A DNA stretch of 64,000 nt from Sphingomonas sp. G-3-2-10. Its GTDB lineage: Bacteria > Pseudomonadota > Alphaproteobacteria > Sphingomonadales > Sphingomonadaceae. Position numbers and translations under genes: made by a program. Positions 16,935 to 25,322 of this stretch are shown piece by piece. Where the stretch lies: the NCBI RefSeq assembly GCF_012927115.1, contig NZ_JABBFY010000001.1:2356001-2420000 (forward strand). The letters are read 5' to 3'. The notes below the pieces were generated by a model. The model searched no databases. It was not told the origin of the DNA and worked only from the letters and a program-made list of their open reading frames with translations. Position 1 is the first letter of the stretch. Every line of letters begins with the position of its first letter.

Positions 16935-18360
16935 CCGCGACCTGCTGATCCGCAACGTCGAGATTGGCGGACGTCCTGGCCTCGACCTGCGCGTGCGCAA
17001 CGGCAGGATCGCGGAGATCGGCGCGCGGCTGGCACCCTGCCCGAACGATTTCGACGGCTGCGGCGGTGCGCTGCTGCCCGGACTGATCGACCATCACGCC
17101 CATCTTCTGGCCAGCGCGGTGCAAGCCGCCTCGATCCGGCTGGAAGACGCCGCCGATGGCGAAGCGATCGCGCGTCGTATCCGCGACGCCGCGCGGGACC
17201 AGCCTGGAAGCACATGGCTGCGCGCGACCGGCTATCATGAGCGCATCGCCGGGCCGCTCACCCGCGCCGAGCTCGATTCGATCCTCCCCCACCGTCCGCT
17301 TCGGGTACAGCACCAGACCGGCGGGCTGTGGATGCTCAACAGCGCTGCCCTCGCGCTGGTCGCGACCGGCGAAACGCCCGATTGCGTCGAGCGAGGCTCT
17401 GATGGCCGGCCCACCGGGCGCATCTTCCGCGGCGACGCCTGGCTCCGCGCGCAGATCGGATCGACCCCGCCGGACGTGACCGCGATCGGCCGGGCGCTCG
17501 CGCGCCTCGGCATCACCGGCGTCACCGACGCCAGCGTCTCCACCGACAGCGTCGCCGCGGCGCATCTGGCGAACGCGGTGCGAAACGGCGCGCTGCCGGT
17601 CCGGCTGATGCTGATGAGCGGCGGCGAACTCGAAGCGCCCGAAGACGGCGCCTTCGCGGTCGGCCCGGTGAAGATCCTGCCCGACGATCACGACCTTCCG
17701 CCGCTCGACGAGATGATCGCGACGATCGCGCAGGCACGGCGCTGGAACCGGCGCGTCGCGGTCCATTGCGTCACCGCCGGAGAACTCGCGATCAGCCTCG
17801 CCGCGTTCGGCGCCGCCGGTTCGCTCCCCGGCGACCGGATCGAACATGGCAGCATCATCCCGGCCGAAGCCATCCCGGTGCTGCGCGATCTGGGGCTGAC
17901 GGTGGTGACCCAGCCCGGCTTCGTCCATGAGCGCGGCGACCGCTATCTTGCCGACGTGCCGCTCTCCGAACAGCCCGACCTGTACCGGTGCGCCAGCCTG
18001 ATCGCGGCAGGCGTGCCGCTCGCGGGCAGCTCGGACGCACCCTATGCCGGCTGGGACCCGTGGGCCGCGGTTCGCGCCGCCGCCACGCGGCGCACCCGGA
18101 ACGGCGCGCAGGTGACGCCCGCCGAAGCGGTGACGGCGCAAGCCGCGCTCAATCTGTTTCTTGGGGCCCAATCCGATCCGGGCGCCGCGCCCCGCGCGCT
18201 ATGCATGGGCGCGGAAGCCGATTTTTGCCTGCTCGATTGCACGATCCGCGAAGCGCTGGCGGAGCCCGATGCCGGCCATGTCGCCGCGACCTTCCTGAGC
18301 GGCCGGATCACGCATAGCCGAGCCGTCTCACGGCAAATAAAAAGCCCGCCGGGTCAATGA
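16927..18360 (+). CDS. Amidohydrolase family protein (YtcJ/Amidohydro_3 like)
   Basis: The product has 477 residues, a metal-dependent hydrolase of a C-N or related bond. 'LLPGLIDHHAHL' gives the first metal-binding HxH. 'VAVHCVTAGEL' and 'DRIEHGSII' supply later His ligands, and 'PLAGSSDAPYAGWDPW' the catalytic Asp. The ATG at 16927 overlaps the transferase end. The last codons and the stop lie inside the stem of a terminator, so the C-terminal 'IKSPPGQ' is dictated by that hairpin. Together with the two genes before it, it forms a compact cassette whose substrate is not evident. Confidence 0.85.
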   Translation: MADRDLLIRNVEIGGRPGLDLRVRNGRIAEIGARLAPCPNDFDGCGGALLPGLIDHHAHLLASAVQAASIRLEDAADGEAIARRIRDAARDQPGSTWLRATGYHERIAGPLTRAELDSILPHRPLRVQHQTGGLWMLNSAALALVATGETPDCVERGSDGRPTGRIFRGDAWLRAQIGSTPPDVTAIGRALARLGITGVTDASVSTDSVAAAHLANAVRNGALPVRLMLMSGGELEAPEDGAFAVGPVKILPDDHDLPPLDEMIATIAQARRWNRRVAVHCVTAGELAISLAAFGAAGSLPGDRIEHGSIIPAEAIPVLRDLGLTVVTQPGFVHERGDRYLADVPLSEQPDLYRCASLIAAGVPLAGSSDAPYAGWDPWAAVRAAATRRTRNGAQVTPAEAVTAQAALNLFLGAQSDPGAAPRALCMGAEADFCLLDCTIREALAEPDAGHVAATFLSGRITHSRAVSRQIKSPPGQ

Positions 18361-18375
18361 CCTGGCGGGCTTTTC
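18337..18375. terminator. Bidirectional intrinsic terminator overlapping a stop codon
   Basis: 'AAAAAGCCCGCCGGGTCA' and 'GACCTGGCGGGCTTTT' pair into a strong stem with A-runs on one side and T-runs on the other, so it can terminate both the amidohydrolase operon (plus strand) and the tRNA-Val gene (minus strand). The amidohydrolase TGA at 18358-18360 is in the loop and stem. Confidence 0.85.
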
Positions 18376-18377
18376 AA

Positions 18378-18452
18378 TGGTGGGCGTGGCAAGGATTGAA
18401 CTTGCGACCCCTGCGATGTCAACACAGTGCTCTACCACTGAGCTACACGCCC
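18378..18452 (-). tRNA. tRNA-Val (GAC)
   Basis: On the minus strand the 75-nt gene folds as a full cloverleaf: acceptor stem GGGCGTG/CACGCCC, D arm 'GCTCAGTGGTAGAGC', anticodon stem CTGTG/CGCAG with loop 'TTGACAT' (anticodon GAC), T arm 'GCAAGTTCAATCCTTGC', and CCA encoded at the end. It ends right at the bidirectional terminator. No second copy of its 3' end was seen, so it is not the attachment site used by the island in this window. Confidence 0.96.
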
Positions 18453-18537
18453 AAGGCCCTTAGGTTTGCACCACCGGGCCGAAACGGGAAGCGGCGCATT
18501 AGACGGACAATCTCCGTCATGCAACCGCGAAAACCGA

Positions 18538-18918
18538 TTAATTGCTGCTGCTGGGAACGCTCTCGGTCTCGAACAGGCGATCCACCTCCAGCACGAGGTC
18601 GCGCAGGTGGAACGGCTTGGAGAGGACGCGGGCCTGCGGCATCTGTTTTCCGGCCTTCAGCGTCACTGCCGCGAATCCGGTGATGAACATCACCCGCATG
18701 TCCGGCGCGATGTCGCCGGCGCGCTGCGCCAGCTCGATCCCGTCCATCTCGGGCATCACGATATCGGTCAGCAGCAGGTCGAACCGCTCGGTTTCGAGCA
18801 GCGGAATCGCCGCGGTGCCCCGGTCGACCGCGGACACGGCATAGCCCGAACGCTCCAGCGCGCGCGTGAGATACTCACGCATCACCTTGTCGTCCTCGGC
18901 CAGCAAAATTCGATACAT
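18538..18918 (-). CDS. cpdR: Single-domain response regulator CpdR
   Basis: The product has 126 residues and is a stand-alone receiver. When unphosphorylated, CpdR in Caulobacter directs ClpXP to cell-cycle substrates. 'RILLAEDDKVMREYL' gives the acidic pocket, Asp52 in 'LLLTDIVMPEMDG' is the phosphate acceptor, and 'FITGFAAVTLKAG' plus 'VLSKPFHLRDL' complete the conserved Thr/Lys set; the last two strings are very characteristic of CpdR. The start 'MYRILL' was preferred over a position ten codons upstream. The N-formylglutamate amidohydrolase gene is divergent to it. Confidence 0.92.
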   Translation of the reverse strand: MYRILLAEDDKVMREYLTRALERSGYAVSAVDRGTAAIPLLETERFDLLLTDIVMPEMDGIELAQRAGDIAPDMRVMFITGFAAVTLKAGKQMPQARVLSKPFHLRDLVLEVDRLFETESVPSSSN

Positions 18919-19032
18919 CAGCGGTCCCACCCCCGTTACGCGGGCCATGATATATGCCCGAAGCGATTAAGATTTTCCAGCGGAGAGACCGGTGACTTGC
19001 TCCAACGCGGTACGCCACATAGTCTGGGAAGC

Positions 19033-19878
19033 GTGACGGCCATCACGCCCTTCCACCGCCACGGGCCCGCAGAACCGGTCAGCCCGGTGGTGCTTTCGGT
19101 GCCCCATGCCGGGCGGGACTATCCGCTGCCCCTTCGCGCCGCGCTGCGCGTTCCTCTGACCGCGCTGCGGCCGCTGGAGGATCGCTATGCCGATGCAATC
19201 GCGCTGGGCGCGCACGAATGCGAGACGCTGTTCGTCGCCACTCGCGCCCGAGCCTGGATCGACCTGAACCGCAGCGAGAATGAGCGCGACCCGAAGCTCG
19301 ATGATGGCGCATCGATGACCACCCAGCCGCAATCGGCCAAGCTGCGCAGCGGGCTGGGCTTGATTCCCCGCCGCGCCGGTCATTCGGGCGATATCTGGAA
19401 AAGGCGGCTGTCCGGCGAGGAAGTGACCGAGCGGATCGTGGCCGATCATCGCCCCTATCATGACGCGATCGGCGCTGCGCTGGCCGCGGCGCGAGCGAAA
19501 TTCGGCGTGGCCGTGCTGCTCGACATCCATTCGATGCCGCCGCTGGGCGTGCCGGCAAGGGCCCCGCGCGTCGTGCTGGGCGACCGATTCGGCCGATCGG
19601 CTTCCGCGCGCCTTGTCGGCCGGCTGGAGGGCGTGGCGCGGGCGCATGGCGTAAATTGCGCGGCCAACGCCCCGTATTCGGGCGGCCATATCCTCGAGCG
19701 TCATGCCGATCCGCGGCGCGGCATCCATGCGATCCAGATCGAGTTCGACCGGTCGCTCTACCTCGACCCCCAGCTCGATCAGCCCGGCCCCGGCCTCGCA
19801 ATGGCGATCCGGATGTTGCGCACGATGATCGATTCGGTCGCCGACGAGGCACTCCCCCGCGCGATGGCCGCCGAATAG
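19033..19878 (+). CDS. N-formylglutamate amidohydrolase family protein
   Basis: The product has 281 residues from a GTG start with GGGAA just upstream; no in-frame ATG fits the conserved N-terminus. The family hydrolyses N-formylglutamate or similar N-acyl amino acids with a bound metal. Seen motifs are 'VLSVPHAGRDYP' near the N-terminus, 'ARAWIDLNRSENERDP' and 'LLDIHSMPP', which carry the metal and substrate residues, and 'NAPYSGGHILERH'. No other hut genes are nearby, so a role in histidine degradation is not supported by context. Confidence 0.85.
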   Translation: MTAITPFHRHGPAEPVSPVVLSVPHAGRDYPLPLRAALRVPLTALRPLEDRYADAIALGAHECETLFVATRARAWIDLNRSENERDPKLDDGASMTTQPQSAKLRSGLGLIPRRAGHSGDIWKRRLSGEEVTERIVADHRPYHDAIGAALAAARAKFGVAVLLDIHSMPPLGVPARAPRVVLGDRFGRSASARLVGRLEGVARAHGVNCAANAPYSGGHILERHADPRRGIHAIQIEFDRSLYLDPQLDQPGPGLAMAIRMLRTMIDSVADEALPRAMAAE

Positions 19879-19904
19879 GGAAATTGCGGCTCCATAGTCA
19901 GCCT

Positions 19905-20085
19905 CTTTCCCTCTCCCATAGGGAGAGGGTTGTGCAGACTAGGCTCCGCTTCTTCAGCGGGGCCCAGTCGGAGCTGGGTGAGGGGTTAGGAACCTCTCGA
20001 TAGCTCCCGAAACCCCTCACCTACCTGCGCTAAGGCAGCAAACTGCCAAGCGCCGGTACCTCTTCCTATGGGAGAGGAACAGGAA
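19905..20085. repeat. Intergenic palindromic repeat block
   Basis: 'CCCTCTCCCATAGGGAGAGGG' is a hairpin at the left. 'AGCTGGGTGAGGGGTTAGG' and 'CGAAACCCCTCACC' pair in the middle, and 'CCTCTTCCTATGGGAGAGG' closes the right side. It separates the amidohydrolase 3' end from the 3' end of the candidate small RNA, again a convergent position. Of the 19879-20419 gap, this block and the small RNA are all that was recognised. Confidence 0.6.
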
Positions 20086-20107
20086 GGCCCGGAAGCGGGA
20101 AAAGCCA

Positions 20108-20215
20108 ATAAAAAACCACCCGATGCTTACGCACCGGGTGGCCAAGGTTCAGGGAGGAGACACGCTCGAGAGCGTGCCACACGGTCCCACGAAAGGGGGG
20201 ACATGAGACCATGCA
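20108..20215 (-). ncRNA. Candidate trans-acting small RNA with CCUCC motif
   Basis: No open frame of note lies here, but the minus strand has the layout of a stand-alone sRNA. A promoter at 20222-20250 is followed by hairpin 1 (20184-20202), a perfect hairpin 'CACGCTCTCGAGCGTG' (20161-20176), a single-stranded 'TCTCCTCCC' (20152-20160), and an intrinsic terminator stem 'CCACCCGGTGC/GCATCGGGTGG' with a T-run (20110-20142). An exposed anti-Shine-Dalgarno CCUCC is typical of alphaproteobacterial sRNAs that block translation; resemblance to the alpha-r14/SuhB group is possible but unproven. Confidence 0.6.
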
Positions 20216-20221
20216 AGAACA

Positions 20222-20250
20222 GATATAGATAAAGGGCCTTGGGGTTTCAA
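20222..20250 (-). promoter_or_regulatory. Sigma-70 type promoter of the candidate sRNA
   Basis: The minus strand has TTGAAA (20250-20245), a 17-base spacer and TATATC (20227-20222), a near-consensus vegetative promoter. Transcription would start around 20215. The nearest upstream gene on this strand is sapC, which ends at 20420, so the promoter does not serve a protein gene in the window. Confidence 0.6.
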
Positions 20251-20419
20251 GACCTTGGCCAGGACTGCGCGGAAATGTGCCGCACGTGCGATCAACCGCA
20301 GTAATCCGGGGAATATCCGCGCCGGAATACCGTCGCGCGGGATCGGACGAATGAACATCGTCCGAAGAACCGGCGCGGCGACCGTCCCCGATGGACGATC
20401 GCCGCGCGGCAGGAACGCT

Positions 20420-21202
20420 TTAGACGGGAGTCACCAGCTGCGGCGCCGGCATCTTGCCCTGCTGGACCTGACGGCCGAACACTTCGCGCATCTGCGAGAG
20501 CGAGAAGAGATGGGCGTAGATCAGCGGCAGCATGCCGCTCTGCACGATCTTGCGCAGCTGGTCGCCGCGGAGCTCGTTGAGCTTCGATTCGTCGACCATC
20601 TGGAAGCCGCGATAGACGAAGGGCTGCTCTGCGCCGTCGGGCTGGATCGAAACTTCGCCGTCCATCAGCAGGTCGAGCTCCTTGAGCTCCTTGACGAACT
20701 GCGCGGTGCGCTGGCCGGCTTCCTCGAACTGGCGATTGAAATCGAGGATGTTCTTGGTCAGCTCGCTCGGCTGGTCGCCGTCGAACAGCTTCTCGCCCTC
20801 TTCGAATGCGCCGATCGTGTCGGTGCTCGGATCGAAGCAGAGCGACAGTTCGTCGCTGTCCGGACGCAGGCGAGCCAGCAGGTACGGATAGCGGCGGATA
20901 TAGGCCGGGACGTAGAAGTTATCGTCGATGATCTTGCCGTCATCGTCGAAGAACACGTTCACGCCTTCGTTCAGGCCGAACAGCGCCAGCGGCAGGGGCT
21001 CGTCGCCGACCGAGAAGACGATCGGCATGAAGCGCTGCGCGAGGGGGAATTCCTCGACGGTCAGCGGGATCGCGTGGCTGCCGACGACGAAGGGCGCCGT
21101 GGTTGCCGGACGGATGCGGAAATCGGCATGGACCTGGCTCGAGAGCGGCACGAGGTCCTTGTAAAACAGCGGAAGCGGCTGCGACTGCGGCGCGGAGGCC
21201 AT
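20420..21202 (-). CDS. SapC family protein
   Basis: The product has 260 residues and belongs to the SapC family (Pfam PF07277), first described near Campylobacter S-layer genes; its biochemical role is not established. The family look is seen in 'LPLFYKDLVPLSSQVHADF', 'EFPLAQRFMPIVFS', 'LFGLNEGVNVFFD' and 'YVPAYIRRYPYLLA'. The ATG at 21202 follows AGGAGAA, which settles the start over a TTG one codon earlier. It is monocistronic and is followed by the candidate sRNA on the same strand. Confidence 0.85.
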   Translation of the reverse strand: MASAPQSQPLPLFYKDLVPLSSQVHADFRIRPATTAPFVVGSHAIPLTVEEFPLAQRFMPIVFSVGDEPLPLALFGLNEGVNVFFDDDGKIIDDNFYVPAYIRRYPYLLARLRPDSDELSLCFDPSTDTIGAFEEGEKLFDGDQPSELTKNILDFNRQFEEAGQRTAQFVKELKELDLLMDGEVSIQPDGAEQPFVYRGFQMVDESKLNELRGDQLRKIVQSGMLPLIYAHLFSLSQMREVFGRQVQQGKMPAPQLVTPV

Positions 21203-21253
21203 CAAGAATTCTCCTGGGAATCTTCTTATACGTGCGGAAATGCGGGCGTGGGT

Positions 21254-22693
21254 CTATGGCGCGCGGCGTCCCGGCGCAAGCACGAGCTTTCCGGGGTTGA
21301 GAATCGCGTTCGGATCGAGCGCGGCCTTGATCGCCGAGAGCATGGCGATGCGCGCCGGGGGCCCCAGCCGTTCCAGTTCGGCACGCTTCATCTGGCCGAT
21401 GCCATGCTCCGCCGAAATCGAACCGCCCGCCGCGACCACCATGTCATGGACCAGCCGGGTGATCGCTGGGGCCTGTTCGGCATAGAAACGGTCACGGTCC
21501 ATGCCCTGCGCCGCGCGCACGTGGAAATGAACATTGCCGTCGCCCAGATGGCCGAACGCCGTCGCATGGGTGCCGGGAAAGGCGCGCTCGGCCTCGGCGG
21601 CGCCTTCGACCATGAAGCGGGGCATGTCGGCGACGGGCACCGAAATGTCGTGCTGCACCGCGGGGCCGCTGGCGCGTTCGGCTTCGGACAGCGAATCGCG
21701 GATGCGCCACATTGCTTCGGCCTGGGCTTCGCTGGCGGCGACCACCGCATCGGCGGCGAGACCCGATTCGAGCGCGCCGGCCAGCAGCCCCTCGAGCAGC
21801 GCGACCGGCGTTTCGCCGGCGGGATTGGTCGATACCGCTTCGATCAGCACATGCCAGCGATGCTCGCTCTCCAGCGGGGCGCGGGTACCGGGGATATGCT
21901 GGAGCACCAGCGCCAGTGAATCGCCGGGGACGATTTCGAAACTCTCGATCGCCGGATTGTCGATCGCGCGCAGCAGGTCGAGCGCGGCATAGGGGCTGGC
22001 CAGCCCGACCCAGGCCACGCCGCGCGCGGCGATGGCGGGCACGAGGCGCAGGCTGGCGGCGGTGATCACGCCAAGCGTACCCTCCGCGCCGATCAGCAGC
22101 TGATTGATGTCGTAGCCGCGATTGTCCTTCTTCAGCGCGGCGAGGCCGTCATGCACCGATCCGTCGGGCAGCACGGCCTCGACGCCCGCAACCAGGCTGC
22201 GCATCGTGCCGAAGCGCAGCACCTGTGTGCCGCCGGCATTGGTCGACACCAGCCCGCCGACGGTTGCACTGCCCTTGGCACCCAGCGTCAGCGGGAAGCG
22301 GCGGCCCTGCTCCAGCGCCGCGGCGTGGAGATCGGCAAGGATCACTCCGGCCTCGGCCACGGCGAGATTCTCGTCCGGCGAGAGCGAGCGGATGCGGTTC
22401 ATCCGGCGCAGCGACAGGATCAGCGCCGAACCATCGCCCGGGGGCGTCGCGCCGCCCACCATCGACGTGTTGCCCCCCTGCGGCACGACCGGAATGCCCG
22501 CCGCATTCGCCAGCGCGAGGATCGCCGACACTTCGTCGCGCGAGGCCGGGGCGAGGATCGCGGGCGAGGCGCCGAAATAGCGGCCGCGCCAGTCGTTGAG
22601 CCAAGGCGCGATATCGCCCGGCTCGGTGATTGCGGCCTTGGGTCCGAAGCGCTGGCGGACGGTGTCGATCAGGGTCTGCTGGGCGGGTGTCAT
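21254..22693 (-). CDS. FAD-binding oxidase (D-lactate/D-2-hydroxyacid dehydrogenase, GlcD-like)
   Basis: The product has 479 residues. It is a vanillyl-alcohol-oxidase-fold flavoenzyme oxidising a D-2-hydroxyacid. The FAD domain is visible as 'VVPQGGNTSMVGGATP' and 'TLGAKGSATVGGLVSTNAGG' followed by 'GAEGTLGVITAASLRLVP'. The C-terminal domain has 'FGHLGDGNVHFHV' and 'SISAEHGIGQMK', a probable metal site as in D-lactate and D-2-hydroxyglutarate dehydrogenases. The start may be six codons further up at 22711. The exact substrate cannot be chosen among glycolate, D-lactate and D-2-hydroxyglutarate; no glcEF genes are adjacent. Confidence 0.87.
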   Translation of the reverse strand: MTPAQQTLIDTVRQRFGPKAAITEPGDIAPWLNDWRGRYFGASPAILAPASRDEVSAILALANAAGIPVVPQGGNTSMVGGATPPGDGSALILSLRRMNRIRSLSPDENLAVAEAGVILADLHAAALEQGRRFPLTLGAKGSATVGGLVSTNAGGTQVLRFGTMRSLVAGVEAVLPDGSVHDGLAALKKDNRGYDINQLLIGAEGTLGVITAASLRLVPAIAARGVAWVGLASPYAALDLLRAIDNPAIESFEIVPGDSLALVLQHIPGTRAPLESEHRWHVLIEAVSTNPAGETPVALLEGLLAGALESGLAADAVVAASEAQAEAMWRIRDSLSEAERASGPAVQHDISVPVADMPRFMVEGAAEAERAFPGTHATAFGHLGDGNVHFHVRAAQGMDRDRFYAEQAPAITRLVHDMVVAAGGSISAEHGIGQMKRAELERLGPPARIAMLSAIKAALDPNAILNPGKLVLAPGRRAP

Positions 22694-22801
22694 CGGCGCG
22701 GCGGATAGCATGGGCGAAGCGGCGCGGCCAAGGCGAGGTGCGGCGGACTTGCGCAAACAGTTCATCCGTTGTTCAAACCCGCCCGCTAGAACCCCTGCTT
22801 T

Positions 22802-23287
22802 ATGCCGAATCCGTTTCTCCCTTCCGCCGCGATGCTCATGCTGCTCGCCGCCCCGGCTTCGCCCGAGGTGCCCGCGGGCGTGCCCGATGGCGGCCTGGCC
22901 ATCGAGATGACCCAGCAGCATGTTGTGATCCATGTGCCGAACGTCACCGTGTCGCGCGCGACGGTGGTGATGCGCACGCGCCGCGAGGTTGCGCCCCCGC
23001 CCCCGCCGATGAGCTTTCGCGAGAAGAAAGCGGACGATTGCCTGAAGATGGAGCGCGTGGTCGGCTTTTCGGTCTCGCGGCCCGACAGCGTCGATCTGAT
23101 GCTGAGCGACGGCTCGCGCCGCCGGGCGATGCTGGGCAAGAATTGCCCGGCGCTGGGCTTCTATTCGGGCTTCTATGTGCGGCCGAATCCCGACGGGAAA
23201 ATGTGCGCGGGACGGGATTCGATCCGCTCGCGATCGGGCCGTTCGTGCGGAATCGCCGAATTCAAGGCGCTTGTTCCGACCCGTTGA
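22802..23287 (+). CDS. Secreted hypothetical protein
   Basis: The product has 161 residues with a short hydrophobic N-terminus, probably a signal peptide, followed by a proline run at about residues 64-68. Four cysteines ('DDCLK', 'KNCPAL', 'KMCAGR', 'RSCGIA') could form two disulfides. No domain is recognised. It is divergent from the FAD oxidase gene and ends 88 bp before the helicase gene. Confidence 0.6.
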   Translation: MPNPFLPSAAMLMLLAAPASPEVPAGVPDGGLAIEMTQQHVVIHVPNVTVSRATVVMRTRREVAPPPPPMSFREKKADDCLKMERVVGFSVSRPDSVDLMLSDGSRRRAMLGKNCPALGFYSGFYVRPNPDGKMCAGRDSIRSRSGRSCGIAEFKALVPTR

Positions 23288-23375
23288 GGCCGTTTTGCTT
23301 GACTTTTGCAGGTAAATCCGCGAGCGCGCGGCGCAATCGCGGTGCAGTTTTTGTGCCCGTTTTCCGGACATCCGC

Positions 23376-24749
23376 ATGAGCTTCGCCGATCTCGGCCTTT
23401 CCGACGAACTGTTGAGCGCCGTTACCGGCGCAGGGTACACCGAACCGACTCCGGTCCAGAAGCAGGCGATCCCCTCCGTCCTGATGGGCAAGGATCTGAT
23501 CGCGATCGCGCAGACGGGCACGGGCAAGACGGCTGCGTTCGTCCTTCCGATGATCGACATTCTGGGCGAGGGGCGCACCCGCGCGCTGATGCCGCGTTCG
23601 CTGATCCTCGAACCGACGCGCGAGCTTGCCGCGCAGGTCGCCGAGAATTTCGAGAAGTACGGGGTCAATCACAAGCTCTCGATGGCGCTCCTCATCGGCG
23701 GCGTGCAGATGGGCGATCAGGTGAAGGCGCTGCAATCGGGCGTCGACGTGCTGATCGCGACGCCGGGCCGGCTGATGGATCTGTTCCAACGCGGCAAGAT
23801 CCTGCTGACCGGCTGCGATCTGCTGGTGATCGACGAAGCCGACCGGATGCTCGACATGGGGTTCATCCCCGATATCGAGGAAATCTGCACCAAGCTGCCC
23901 AAGCAGCGTCAGACACTGTTGTTCTCGGCCACCATGCCGCCGGTCATCAAGAAGCTGGCCGACAAGTTCCTGACCAACCCGAAGCAGATCGAGGTGGCGC
24001 GGCCCGCGTCGACCAATGTCAACATCACCCAGTGGGTGGTGCCGGTGTCGGGGCAGAAGAAGCGCGCGACGCTGGAGCGGCTGCTGGAAGCGGACGACCT
24101 CAACACCGCGATCATCTTTGCCAACCGCAAGACCACGGTGCGCGACCTCAACAAGGCGCTGCAGCGTTCGGGCTTCCGCTCGGGCGAGATTCATGGCGAC
24201 ATGGAACAGCCCCAGCGCCTTGCCGAGCTCGACCGGTTCAAGAAGGGCGACATCAACATCCTGGTCGCGTCCGACGTCGCGGCGCGCGGGCTCGACATCA
24301 AGGGCGTGAGCCACGTCTTCAACTATGACGCGCCCTGGCACCCGGACGACTATGTCCACCGCATCGGCCGCACCGGCCGCGCGGGCGCGAAGGGCGCAGC
24401 TTTCACGCTGGTCACGCCCGACGATGCCGAGAATATCGATAATATCGAGAAGCTGACCGGTCATAAGATCGACCGCTACGACATGGGCGGCGCCCCGGCC
24501 GAAGCCGAAGCCCCGCGCGAGGAGAAACCGAAGCGCGAGGACCGCAAGCCGGCGGGCCGCAAAAAGGCCGAGGAAAAGCGCGAGAAGGCGCCCGTGCGCG
24601 AGCGCGAAGCAGCGCCGAAGCGCGAACCAGCGCCCCGGCGCGAGGAAGCCAAGGCACGTCCGCCGCGCCGCGACGAGCGGGACGAGGGTCCGGACGAGGG
24701 CTGGAACGGACCGGTGCCGGACTTCCTCAACTTCACCCTTTCGGAATAG
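23376..24749 (+). CDS. DEAD-box ATP-dependent RNA helicase (RhlE-like)
   Basis: The product has 457 residues and unwinds RNA, probably in ribosome assembly or cold adaptation. All core motifs are in order: Q motif 'EPTPVQKQAIP', I 'AQTGTGKT', Ia 'PTRELAAQV', II 'VIDEADRMLDMG', III 'SATMP', V 'ASDVAARGLDI' and VI 'HRIGRTGRAG'. The last 80 residues are a low-complexity tail rich in Lys, Arg and Glu, as usual in RhlE-type enzymes, likely for RNA contact. The start ATG agrees with the short N-terminus 'MSFADLGLSDELLSAV'. Confidence 0.93.
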   Translation: MSFADLGLSDELLSAVTGAGYTEPTPVQKQAIPSVLMGKDLIAIAQTGTGKTAAFVLPMIDILGEGRTRALMPRSLILEPTRELAAQVAENFEKYGVNHKLSMALLIGGVQMGDQVKALQSGVDVLIATPGRLMDLFQRGKILLTGCDLLVIDEADRMLDMGFIPDIEEICTKLPKQRQTLLFSATMPPVIKKLADKFLTNPKQIEVARPASTNVNITQWVVPVSGQKKRATLERLLEADDLNTAIIFANRKTTVRDLNKALQRSGFRSGEIHGDMEQPQRLAELDRFKKGDINILVASDVAARGLDIKGVSHVFNYDAPWHPDDYVHRIGRTGRAGAKGAAFTLVTPDDAENIDNIEKLTGHKIDRYDMGGAPAEAEAPREEKPKREDRKPAGRKKAEEKREKAPVREREAAPKREPAPRREEAKARPPRRDERDEGPDEGWNGPVPDFLNFTLSE

Positions 24750-24806
24750 GCTTGCGGGCCGGGCAGCGCCCCGGCCATATCGCACGACGTTTCGAGGGGC
24801 TTCCGC

Positions 24807-25322
24807 ATGATCCGACGCCGGCTGTTTCTGGGGCTCCCGCTGCTGGCGCTGCTGCCCGCGATGACGAAGCCCGGCGAGGGCGCGCCGCAGCTCAAGGCGA
24901 AGTCGCCGCGCCAGCTCCCGCTCCCCCTGCCCGCCCCCTATGATTCGACGGCCGACGCCCGGCGCGACATCGCGGCGGCGACGGCCCGGGCGAGAAAGCG
25001 GAACAAGCCGCTGCTGATCGATTTCGGCGCCAACTGGTGCGTCGACTGCCGGGTGCTGGCGGGCGTGTTCGAGCTGCCCGAGATGAAGCCGTGGCTCGCG
25101 CGCAACTTCGAGCTGGTGCAGGTCGATGTCGGCGAGTTCGACAAGAATCTCGACATCCCGAAGCGATATGGCCTGTCGCGCCTTGCCGCCGTGCCCGCGC
25201 TGCTGGTGATCGACGCGAAGACCGGCAAGCTGCGCAATGTCGGCGAAGAGATCGCACTGGGCGACGCGCGGATCATGAAGCCGCAGAGCATCGCCGACTG
25301 GCTGGCCCGATGGACGATCTGA
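24807..25322 (+). CDS. Exported thioredoxin-like protein
   Basis: The product has 171 residues. An N-terminal 'MIRRRLFLGLPLLALLP' looks like a Tat or Sec signal. The thioredoxin fold carries the redox site 'ANWCVDCR' (CxxC), and the cis-Pro region is 'LAAVPALLVID'. The WCVDC form resembles the C-terminal domain of DsbD, so a thiol reduction role in the periplasm is likely; the partner is unknown. The stop overlaps the next gene by 13 bases. Confidence 0.8.
   Translation: MIRRRLFLGLPLLALLPAMTKPGEGAPQLKAKSPRQLPLPLPAPYDSTADARRDIAAATARARKRNKPLLIDFGANWCVDCRVLAGVFELPEMKPWLARNFELVQVDVGEFDKNLDIPKRYGLSRLAAVPALLVIDAKTGKLRNVGEEIALGDARIMKPQSIADWLARWTI

Noticed and set aside
18378..18452. tRNA-Val as the attachment site of an element
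   Set aside because: No duplicated 3' tRNA end and no integrase nearby; the island uses queA instead.
21254..23668. An 800-residue open frame covering the FAD oxidase and a region up to 23668
   Set aside because: The part beyond 22711 has no family signal and lies antisense to the secreted protein gene at 22802; only the oxidase part is coding.
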